Shown: positions 1 to 5,493 of the stretch, piece after piece
Layout: each line of letters begins with the position of its first letter
Position numbering within the stretch: position 1 is the stretch's first letter
DNA from: CAYSHJ01 sp964589725
Lineage (GTDB): Bacteria > Planctomycetota > Planctomycetia > Planctomycetales > Planctomycetaceae
Length of the DNA: 5,770 nt
Reading direction: 5' to 3'
NCBI GenBank assembly: GCA_964589725.1
Contig: CAZPUJ010000792.1
Coordinates: forward strand, 1 to 5,770
Notes under the pieces: generated by a model
The model's input: only the letters and a program-made list of their open reading frames with translations
The model's database searches: none
What the model was told of the DNA's origin: nothing
Position numbers and translations under genes: made by a program

Positions 1-298
1 GGACGTTGTGTGCTTCACACCAATCGTCCTTCTCGATGGCGACCTGACCACGCAACTCCGAGAATTTCGGAATCCGCCAATGAGCCTTTTGCCCGGCGAA
101 TACCAACCCGCCGACCGCCGCCAGCGCGATCGCGCCGGGAATCGTGTGGCCCGCTAAGCCCATCAATCGGCCTGCAAGGGATGAGGGGCGAGGGGCGAGG
201 GGCGGGAATAGGGGCGAGGGATTAGGGGTGAGGGGCGAGGAAGGCGGCACCTGCGACGGCACTGCTGATTTGGTTGATGCTGTTTGTGTGGCTGACAT
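1..298 (-). CDS. second RND efflux periplasmic adaptor, N-terminal part, cut by window edge
   Basis: Reading the minus strand from the ATG at 298 gives 99 codons without a stop up to the left edge, so this is the 5' part of a gene. It has a polar N-terminus, a Pro-rich stretch at residues 20-39, a hydrophobic membrane segment near residues 45-69 (Leu/Ala/Gly-rich), then DDWCEAHNV at 91-99. The first adaptor (354-1937) has the same layout: polar start, one membrane segment, then GKWCEQHGVAACPLCD. That shared Trp-Cys-x-x-His-x-Val motif and the 55-nt spacing argue for tandem paralogous adaptors in one operon. The role would be to link an inner-membrane RND metal pump to an outer-membrane channel and perhaps to pass metal on. 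The lipoyl, hairpin and barrel domains lie outside the window, so the family rests on the motif and context. No good Shine-Dalgarno is visible; the start is preceded by GATC. The Pro-rich stretch is encoded by heptamer repeats. Confidence 0.72.
   Translation of the reverse strand, partial: MSATQTASTKSAVPSQVPPSSPLTPNPSPLFPPLAPRPSSLAGRLMGLAGHTIPGAIALAAVGGLVFAGQKAHWRIPKFSELRGQVAIEKDDWCEAHNV
182..240 (+). repeat. degenerate GGGGCGA heptamer array inside coding sequence
   Basis: About eight copies or near copies of a 7-bp unit, AGGGGCG (variants AGGGATT, AGGGGTG), run through this stretch. On the minus strand they are CGCCCCT units and are read in frame as residues 20-39 of the second adaptor, giving Ser/Pro/Leu-rich text such as PSPLF and LAPRPS. 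Because 7 is not a multiple of 3, three units (21 bp) encode a heptapeptide close to PSPLAPR. A change by one unit would shift the frame. Confidence 0.85.
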
Positions 299-340
299 GA
301 TCGTGACTCTCTGAGTTCGTGATTCTTGGTTCTGTGTTAC

Positions 341-358
341 TCGCCCCTCGCCCCTATT
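341..358 (-). repeat. inverted copy of the GGGGCGA heptamer across the stop of the first adaptor
   Basis: Two further units (CGCCCCT twice on the plus strand) lie in the opposite orientation to the array at 182-240. Positions 345-358 are a perfect 14-nt inverted match to 207-220 (AATAGGGGCGAGGG). The TAG stop of the first adaptor (354-356) is part of the unit, and the last coding codons are also GCGAGG-like, so the repeat forms the 3' end of that gene. Confidence 0.8.
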
Positions 359-1937
359 TCCTCGCCCGTCGCCTCGCCACCGATTGACTCCGTTTGAGTT
401 CATCCGCCAGCAGCGTGCTTCCTTTAGAGATGACTACTTCGCCAATGGCGACGCCGACGATGATCTCGCAGTTCGTCGCGTCTTTCGCGCCGGCACGGAC
501 CATTCGCGCGTGAAAGACCTTCGGGCCATTCGGTTTCAAAAAGTCTTTGTCGCGGACGAATACGACTTCGCATCCACTCACCGTTTGCACGGCTTCGTTC
601 GGGACCGTGATCGCGTGCGGTTCCTCGCGCAGCACGATGCGGCCGACACCCAAAGCGGACGCTCGCAATTTGCCAGCGGCGTTCGGCATGACCACTCGCA
701 CCGGGATCGTGCGCGTCGTCTCGTCCGCCGACGTGCCGATCCAATCCACCTGCCCGGTGAACTCGGCTTTGGCGCCGTCCGGACGAAACCGCACCGCTTG
801 GCCGACTTGCACCCAACGCGCGTCGGTCGCCATCACGTTCAAGTTGACCCACATCTGACGCGGGTCCGCCACGACAAACAACACGTCCTCCGGATCAACG
901 ACCTCGCCGGCGATGACATCAACTTGCATCACCACGCCGTCCAAGGATGCTCGCATCGGCAGCAGCGTCCCCGGCAGATCGGCGTCGGCCGCCTCCTTCG
1001 ACAACTCGCGCGACAGCCCCAGCCGTTGCAGTTGCTTGGCGATGTCGTCCACTTCCAACTTGCCAAACTCCGCCGCCTTGACCGTCAGGCCGAGATTGAC
1101 GAGCGTTTGTTCGGCACTGAGCAGCCGGACTTCAGCATCACGCCGAGCAGCCTCGGCTTCTTTCTTTTGCCGCTCCGGCACCGGTGCATTCTTCAGATTG
1201 GCCAACGCCTGAGCCTTGAGCCGTACTTGCACGATGGCTTGCAGAAACTCGGCCTTCGATTTGCCGACTTCCGCCGCATCGATGATCGCCAGCAAGTCGC
1301 CCGCCTTGACGGGATCGCCGATTTGTTTGGTGACTCGCCACGCCGTCCCAGGTACTCGTGCCGCCAGCCGAGCCACTCGCGTCGCATCGAAGCTGACTTC
1401 GCCGCTGGCCGAGATCGACTCGGTCATCGCCGCTTCCCAAACGGGAGCTACGTCGATCCCCAACTTCTCCGCCGCCTCTTTCGAGGCCACCCGTACGCGG
1501 CTACCGCTCGCCAAACATTGCGGATCGTTCGTCGCACGCTCTCGCACTGCGAATGCCTTTTGGACCCGCTCCATTTCCTCGGCCGAGGCTGCTTCCAACG
1601 GCTTGCCGACTTGCGCGAGCGACCGGTCACACAGCGGACACGCCGCGACTCCATGCTGTTCGCACCACTTGCCCTGCGACGAGCCTCCAGACTCGGTCGT
1701 CAAAAAGTCCTCCGCCTTCTCGGCCTTCGATGATTTCGTATCGCTTCGCTGCGCCGTCGAGAAGGTCCACTCCGCGTGATGCCCCCAATACGCGACTCCA
1801 GCCAACAGCGCGAACGTCAGCAGCATCGGCACGGAGCCAACGACTGATCGGAACCAGATTCGCTGATCCGGCGATTGATGTTTATGGCCCGCAGGCTCGG
1901 CCGGAGCCGAAACGGGCGAAGTCGATGAGGTGGACAT
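354..1937 (-). CDS. efflux RND transporter periplasmic adaptor subunit (CusB/CzcB-like, HlyD family)
   Basis: This is a 527-residue membrane-fusion protein that would couple an inner-membrane RND heavy-metal pump to an outer-membrane channel. Residues 32-52 form one hydrophobic segment after a cytoplasmic-type N-terminus. Next comes WCEQHGVAACPLCD (91-104), a Cys-x-x-His...Cys-x-x-Cys cluster able to bind a soft metal. The first lipoyl half is near 187-222 (GTAWRVTKQIGDPVKAGDLL), a long Glu/Lys/Ala-rich alpha-hairpin spans about 225-320, the second lipoyl half is at 328-358 (SLDGVVMQVDVIAGEVV), the beta-barrel about 361-437, and a membrane-proximal domain about 440-510. I chose the ATG at 1937 over the in-frame ATG at 1976, because 1937 is preceded by GATC like the other genes here and leaves a simple anchor N-terminus; 1976 would add 13 residues. 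It lies 135 nt downstream of the Cys-rich gene and 55 nt upstream of the second adaptor. The Arg-rich C-terminal tail (RRRARK) is encoded by repeat-like DNA. Family is confident; the metal is not known. Confidence 0.93.
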   Translation of the reverse strand: MSTSSTSPVSAPAEPAGHKHQSPDQRIWFRSVVGSVPMLLTFALLAGVAYWGHHAEWTFSTAQRSDTKSSKAEKAEDFLTTESGGSSQGKWCEQHGVAACPLCDRSLAQVGKPLEAASAEEMERVQKAFAVRERATNDPQCLASGSRVRVASKEAAEKLGIDVAPVWEAAMTESISASGEVSFDATRVARLAARVPGTAWRVTKQIGDPVKAGDLLAIIDAAEVGKSKAEFLQAIVQVRLKAQALANLKNAPVPERQKKEAEAARRDAEVRLLSAEQTLVNLGLTVKAAEFGKLEVDDIAKQLQRLGLSRELSKEAADADLPGTLLPMRASLDGVVMQVDVIAGEVVDPEDVLFVVADPRQMWVNLNVMATDARWVQVGQAVRFRPDGAKAEFTGQVDWIGTSADETTRTIPVRVVMPNAAGKLRASALGVGRIVLREEPHAITVPNEAVQTVSGCEVVFVRDKDFLKPNGPKVFHARMVRAGAKDATNCEIIVGVAIGEVVISKGSTLLADELKRSQSVARRRARK

Positions 1938-2031
1938 GATCCGTCCCGCAAGACAACCGCGCGAGGTCACGCTCATCCCATTCGGACGGCGCGAAACTGA
2001 AAGTCCTCACGCAACGACGCCAAACCAGACA

Positions 2032-2048
2032 CGCGGCTGAACGCCGCG
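2032..2048 (-). other. intercistronic hairpin, 6-bp stem
   Basis: CGCGGC and GCCGCG pair perfectly around a 5-nt loop, 25 nt after the stop of the Cys-rich gene. No T-run follows on the minus strand, so it is not a convincing terminator. It could be an RNA-stability or processing element within the operon, or chance in GC-rich DNA. Confidence 0.35.
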
Positions 2049-2072
2049 AACAAGCGTCATGCGGAATCGCGC

Positions 2073-2546
2073 TTACACGCGCAAGACAACGGTCGCCAAC
2101 ACAGCCAACTGCGGCGACTCTTGCGGCCACAACAGCGATCGCTGAAGGCTCGCGTCTTCCAAAGCTCGGACGACCGCAACGAAATCCAGCGTCGTCACGA
2201 AATCAAAAGCTGGCAACAGGCTTTCCGAAGCCAGAGATTTCGATTGCAACTGCGGAGCCGACTCGAGCGGCGAATGCAAACACGAGCAATCTTGAGACGC
2301 GATCTGTGGACCGGCAGGAGCCTCTTGCTCCTCGTCATGATCGTGGCCGTCGCCACAACAGGTTGCCACGGCACACACCGGCGGCGGTGCCTCGGTCATC
2401 CGGCATTCGCAGCAGTGACAACCCTGGCCGGCCAGTTCCACGCATTCATACCCGTTCGACGCAACGCAGCGGACGAAGCACACCGGTGCCATCAAGGCCA
2501 TGCCTTGAGCCACTAGCGCTATCAGAACTGTGAACCAGCGAGACAT
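2073..2546 (-). CDS. exported Cys/His-rich protein, probable metal-binding leader of the efflux operon
   Basis: I do not recognise a named family. The protein has 157 residues. Residues 1-20 (MSRWFTVLIALVAQGMALMA) look like a signal peptide; the Cys at 23 lacks a proper lipobox because Val precedes it. There are 12 cysteines at 23, 27, 35, 43, 45, 46, 48, 58, 63, 64, 87 and 89, including the cluster GCHCCEC (42-48), with an acidic-His run GDGHDHDEE (65-73) and His at 44 and 91. This pattern suggests soft-metal binding or disulfide cross-linking in the periplasm. The C-terminal half (about 95-157) has few Cys and ends in a hydrophobic strand (LAVLATVVLRV). A GGAG lies 4 nt before the ATG. It is the first gene visible before the two RND adaptors in the same direction, so a metal chaperone, buffer or sensor role is an inference from position and composition. 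Confidence 0.7.
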   Translation of the reverse strand: MSRWFTVLIALVAQGMALMAPVCFVRCVASNGYECVELAGQGCHCCECRMTEAPPPVCAVATCCGDGHDHDEEQEAPAGPQIASQDCSCLHSPLESAPQLQSKSLASESLLPAFDFVTTLDFVAVVRALEDASLQRSLLWPQESPQLAVLATVVLRV

Positions 2547-2684
2547 GATGCTCCGAAAGCCTCCATCGGTCCTTTTGTCGGCATTTTCCGAACTGAGGCT
2601 GAGCGAACCCTATCAGAGGCTCGAAGTTGATGGAATAGCGTCTCTCAAACTTGAAGAGCTTGCCCAACTATCGCGGCTTCGCAA

Positions 2685-2704
2685 AGTCCGGCGATCTTCG
2701 GACT
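2685..2704 (-). other. small hairpin in intergenic region
   Basis: AGTCCG and CGGACT pair perfectly around an 8-nt loop, and on the minus strand a short TTT overlaps the end of the stem. It follows the stronger hairpin at 2714-2751, so it may be a second part of a termination region or part of the leader of the metal operon. The rest of 2547-2684 shows no clear -35/-10 pair that I would defend, although the operon promoter should lie here. Confidence 0.3.
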
Positions 2705-2705
2705 C

Positions 2706-2751
2706 AAAACGCCGCGAGCCGCCAGCCTGCTTCCGCGTGCTGTCGGCTCGC
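2706..2751 (-). terminator. probable intrinsic terminator after the Gly-rich gene
   Basis: On the minus strand, starting 9 nt after the TAG at 2761, GCGAGCCG pairs with CGGCTCGC (8 bp). After one A/G mismatch, CAGC pairs with GCTG around a 12-nt loop. Four bases beyond the stem comes TTTT (2709-2706). The stem is strong but the T-run is short and slightly displaced, so termination is likely rather than certain. Confidence 0.5.
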
Positions 2752-2760
2752 CTTCGTCAG

Positions 2761-3096
2761 CTACCAACCCCAATGTCGCAATGAGTGCCGATCATAATGC
2801 CCCGCCTGCACGTCGATGTGCCCGCGATGAATCTGAATTTGAGTCGGCTGATAGTTGTAGTGCGACGAACCACGCCCCGACGAACCGGACCAACCACGGC
2901 TGTCGCCGCCGTAGCCGTACGCTCCGAACGAGCCACCACCATACCCGCCAAAGCTGTCATACGAGCGGCTCGAGTATCCTCGGCTCGGCCCGCAACCTCC
3001 GCCAAACCCGCTCGACCGATGATCGGCACGAGCCGCGCTCGTTCCGACCGCCGCAATCGCCACCAGCACCGCCACAACTGCCATCATCCGTTTCAT
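2761..3096 (-). CDS. small secreted Gly/Ser/Tyr-rich protein with His-rich tail
   Basis: The protein has 111 residues and no recognised family. Residues 1-24 are a clear signal peptide: MKRMM, a Val/Ala/Ile core, then TSAARA with cleavage expected before DHRSSG. Residues about 29-77 are low-complexity Gly/Ser/Tyr (for example GGYGGGSFGAYGYGG). The tail is rich in His with aromatic and polar residues (QIHRGHIDVQAGHYDRH, ending RHWGW). The frame stays open upstream to 3264, but I start at 3096 because the signal peptide begins there. GGAAGGG lies 7 nt before this ATG and GATC directly precedes it. The tail has a G-H-x-D / G-H-Y-D cadence that could bind metal ions or matrix sugars; this is inference. 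Similar short Gly/His-rich exported proteins are common in planctomycetes as uncharacterised proteins. It sits between a secretion pseudopilin gene and a metal-efflux operon without an obvious operon link to either. Confidence 0.75.
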   Translation of the reverse strand: MKRMMAVVAVLVAIAAVGTSAARADHRSSGFGGGCGPSRGYSSRSYDSFGGYGGGSFGAYGYGGDSRGWSGSSGRGSSHYNYQPTQIQIHRGHIDVQAGHYDRHSLRHWGW

Positions 3097-3118
3097 GATC
3101 GCGCCCTTCCATTCCTGA

Positions 3119-3175
3119 GTTGTTCTTGAGTTGTCTCCACTCGTCGCGTTCGCGACGCTCAGCGAAGAGAACAAC
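3119..3175 (-). promoter_or_regulatory. nested stem-loop leader before the Gly-rich gene
   Basis: On the minus strand GTTGTTCT (3175-3168) pairs perfectly with AGAACAAC (3126-3119), and inside this lies CGTCGCG-AA-CGCGACG (3157-3142), a perfect 7-bp stem. The base of the outer stem ends 8 nt before GGAAGGG. A direct repeat ACAACTCA (3134-3127 and 3123-3116) overlaps its 3' arm, which allows alternative pairings close to the ribosome site. This could affect mRNA stability or translation; no known riboswitch class is recognised. The remainder of 3176-3360 shows nothing I can name. Confidence 0.4.
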
Positions 3176-3360
3176 TGTTGTGCCAAAGCCACAATGCGTC
3201 TTCGTTTCGCCAAATATCCCCCGGGTTCTTGCGATAACTGCTGAAACCGAGGATGCAGCCACAATAAGTGACTACATTGCGTCGTCAGCCTGAGAACGCC
3301 AGAGACTCAAAAGAGGCGAAGCTGGTTTCTGCGGCGCGACGGGATTGCGACACGACAAAC

Positions 3361-5250
3361 TCATTGCTGTCGCAGCATCGCGGCGGGATACCCCCGTCCC
3401 AGCTCCGTCAGGTCTTGCAGAAAGATGACTGCCGGCGGCTTGTTGTTCTGCGTGGTATCGATGACCGCTTCCAATCGAATGAACGGTCCGGCTTCGTCAA
3501 AGTAGCCGATCGATTGTACGCGATACATGCCGCCCCGAGCCGTGATATAACGGTCGAGCGATGCCATCGTGGTCAGGTCAACGAGATTCTGTATCACCAA
3601 CCAACCGACCGTCGCACGGGCACCCGTCTCGTCCATCAGTGGTTGACCGTCCGTTGCTTGCCGCGCGGCGAGGATCGCGTCGGCGAGCGACTCGGTCACG
3701 TTGGGAATCGTCAACAGCGTTTCGCGGCGAGCTTGATTGATGTTGATGCGGCCATCGATGACTTGGTCGTTCGAAGTCGAAAGCGTGTCGAACAATTGCG
3801 GCAGGTAGCCGATCATGTCATTTCCTGACGCGGTCCAAGGGCTTTGCAATGTTTGCAACGTGCCGTTGAGCGTGATTTGAGCTTCAGTGCCGATCAATTC
3901 GAACAACGATTGAATCTGCCGTCCCGATACTTTCGACAGGTCCATGCCACCGCGAGTTACCGTGCCGCTGCCTCCGCCGATCACCGCCCCGAGCGCACTC
4001 GCCGCTTGCTGCAATTGCTGCGTGGGATTGGAGCTTTGCGAGGCCGAACTTCCCGTCGAACCCGACTGTGCCGCCGATGAGCCGGTCGAGCCTGATCTGG
4101 TTCCCGAAGCCGCACCAGTCGAACCTGTCCCGACCCCGGGGGACAAACCCGTGGAGCCTGGCCTTGCCACGGAGTTCGAACCTCCTGGTGCGTTGGCGCT
4201 CGCGGAACCGCTCGGCGAGTTGTTGCCGGTAATTTGCCCCTGAATGTTGCTGGACACTCGATACGCGACGACGAATTGAGCGGTCGTGGTGTCGAACTCT
4301 TGTTCCAGTTGGTCGAACAGGTCGGCGAGATTGTTGTTGTTGATGTTGAGCCGCGCCGAGCCATCTCCGCGCAGGTTGAGCTCGCGACCGAACACCGTGA
4401 GGTACGCCGACCAACCCAACTGCAACGTGCCGTCCGAGTTGTCCAGCGGCCAACTGGCGTCGCCATCGTTCTCGTTCGGGTCGAGCAACCCGTTGCGGTT
4501 CGCGTCCTCGCCGTACAACAAGTCCGGCATGACACCGCGAACCAACAGCAATTCTTCGAGTGAGTCCATCGGGCCGTTCTTCGCCGGATAAGGTGGACTA
4601 AGCGATTGATAATACTCGGACTCGCAGCCGTAGGTTCGCGGCGTGTCGTCGTCATCGAGCCAATCGAGGATCGCGTCTGCCAACTCAGCGGTCATGCCGG
4701 GGATCATCATCAATCGTCCCTCTGGCGTTGATGTAGACGATAACGAGCTCGTCTGACTGTTGCTGGTGTTTGAGCCACTCGGACCTGTGTTGCCCGTCGG
4801 GTTCGCACTCAACGACGTTCCGGAGACCGCTTGCCGCTGTTGTTGCTTCTTCTCGTCGTTGATCAGCGAGTTGAGGTTGAGTTTTGACGATTCGTCAATC
4901 AAACCGAAACGAATGGTTGAGTTGTTGAGGTCGCTTTCGTTCGGAGCCACCAAGCTGAAACGAGCCCGACCGCGGGGTGTGTCCGATTCGCGCAACGTGA
5001 CGCCGCCAAAGTGCTGCGGAGCGTGATGAACATTGCCGTGGATTCCCTCTTCCGACGGCGTCCCGAGCATCGCGGCCGCCAATTCGATGCCGGAGTCGGC
5101 GCACGCCCTTGCCTGCGTTTCACGCCCGAATACGCTCGTCCCTTGGCTTTCGGAAACCATCATCTCCGAAAACGAGTAGGCTCCCAGCGCTAATAGCGCG
5201 ATGACGACGAGCACGACGACCAGGACGCTGCCTCGCCTGACGTGCGTCAT
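3361..5250 (-). CDS. gspK: type II secretion minor pseudopilin GspK-like protein, extended form
   Basis: The protein has 629 residues. The N-terminus MTHVRRG then SVLVVVLVVIALLALG is a type IV prepilin signal: a short basic leader, cleavage expected after Gly7, then a hydrophobic helix to about 29. The glutamate usual at position 5 of the mature protein is absent, as in GspK, the pseudopilin thought to cap the tip of the pseudopilus. The GspK helical domain follows: KLNLNSLIND (123-132), GMTAELADAILDWLDDDDTP (185-204), YPAKNGPMDSLEELLLVRGV (221-240). DANRNGLLDPNE (249-260) looks like a calcium loop. Residues about 343-409 are a Ser/Gly/Thr linker holding two copies of SGSTGSSA. A second helix-hairpin-helix-like part is RININQARRETLLTIPNVTE (501-520). 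GspK is usually about 300-350 residues, so this form is nearly double. GAGGAA lies 9 nt before the ATG. No other secretion genes are in view. Family assignment is strong; an active role in protein secretion is inferred. Confidence 0.9.
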   Translation of the reverse strand: MTHVRRGSVLVVVLVVIALLALGAYSFSEMMVSESQGTSVFGRETQARACADSGIELAAAMLGTPSEEGIHGNVHHAPQHFGGVTLRESDTPRGRARFSLVAPNESDLNNSTIRFGLIDESSKLNLNSLINDEKKQQQRQAVSGTSLSANPTGNTGPSGSNTSNSQTSSLSSTSTPEGRLMMIPGMTAELADAILDWLDDDDTPRTYGCESEYYQSLSPPYPAKNGPMDSLEELLLVRGVMPDLLYGEDANRNGLLDPNENDGDASWPLDNSDGTLQLGWSAYLTVFGRELNLRGDGSARLNINNNNLADLFDQLEQEFDTTTAQFVVAYRVSSNIQGQITGNNSPSGSASANAPGGSNSVARPGSTGLSPGVGTGSTGAASGTRSGSTGSSAAQSGSTGSSASQSSNPTQQLQQAASALGAVIGGGSGTVTRGGMDLSKVSGRQIQSLFELIGTEAQITLNGTLQTLQSPWTASGNDMIGYLPQLFDTLSTSNDQVIDGRININQARRETLLTIPNVTESLADAILAARQATDGQPLMDETGARATVGWLVIQNLVDLTTMASLDRYITARGGMYRVQSIGYFDEAGPFIRLEAVIDTTQNNKPPAVIFLQDLTELGRGYPAAMLRQQ

Positions 5251-5295
5251 GATTCTCGGTTCCTCGAAAACAGACTTCTCGTCAACGATGAAGAT

Positions 5296-5326
5296 GAAAG
5301 AAACCCGGCCTTTCTGAAAGGCCGGG
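5296..5326 (-). terminator. intrinsic terminator between the EGDRPR-repeat gene and gspK
   Basis: CCCGGCCTTT (5304-5313) and AAAGGCCGGG (5317-5326) form a perfect 10-bp stem with a 3-nt loop. On the minus strand it is followed by TTTCTTTC (5303-5296), as expected for a Rho-independent terminator reading leftward. It ends 46 nt before the gspK ATG, so the gspK promoter must lie in that short gap, or the hairpin is a leaky or regulated stop in the gspK leader. Confidence 0.75.
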
Positions 5327-5384
5327 CTTCGAGAGGTGGTCAGGCCAAAAATCTCGCATTCAGTTAGTCCTCAATCAAGCGACC

Positions 5385-5405
5385 CCACTGAGCTTGTCTC
5401 AGTGG
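5385..5405. other. left-arm hairpin of the palindromic element
   Basis: CCACTGAG and CTCAGTGG form a perfect 8-bp stem with loop CTTGT. The loop is complementary to the GCAAG loop of the right-arm hairpin (four Watson-Crick pairs plus one G-U). That complementarity follows automatically from the arms being inverted copies, so it does not independently prove a kissing interaction. Confidence 0.8.
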
Positions 5406-5472
5406 CTCGCGGGTTTTTGCACTACTTGAACTCCACTCGAAATGACTGCCTCGTAGCGCAGAAACCCATAAA

Positions 5473-5493
5473 CCGCCGACGCAAGGTCGGCGG
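5473..5493. other. right-arm hairpin of the palindromic element
   Basis: CCGCCGAC and GTCGGCGG form a perfect 8-bp stem with loop GCAAG. Aligned with the left-arm hairpin read in reverse complement, the stem differs at three base pairs. In each case both partners changed, so pairing is kept. Confidence 0.8.

Noticed and set aside
384..1733. Long open frame of 449 codons on the plus strand
   Set aside because: It is antisense to the clear RND adaptor, its product is Arg/His/Asp-rich with no domain, and it follows from the codon bias of the real gene.
1938..1976. Upstream start for the first adaptor at 1976
   Set aside because: It adds 13 residues without known character and lacks the ATC context of the other starts; kept only as an alternative.
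2625..2660. MerR-type operator near CTTCAAGTTTGAGAG before the metal operon
   Set aside because: The dyad is imperfect (8 of 13 positions) and no -35/-10 pair with suitable spacing frames it.
3097..3264. N-terminal extension of the Gly-rich protein to 3264
   Set aside because: The signal peptide begins at 3096 with a good GGAAGGG before it, and the extension would cover the leader hairpins and give no recognisable protein text.
3268..3828. Plus-strand open frame overlapping the gspK 3' end
   Set aside because: Antisense shadow of gspK with no motif or ribosome site.
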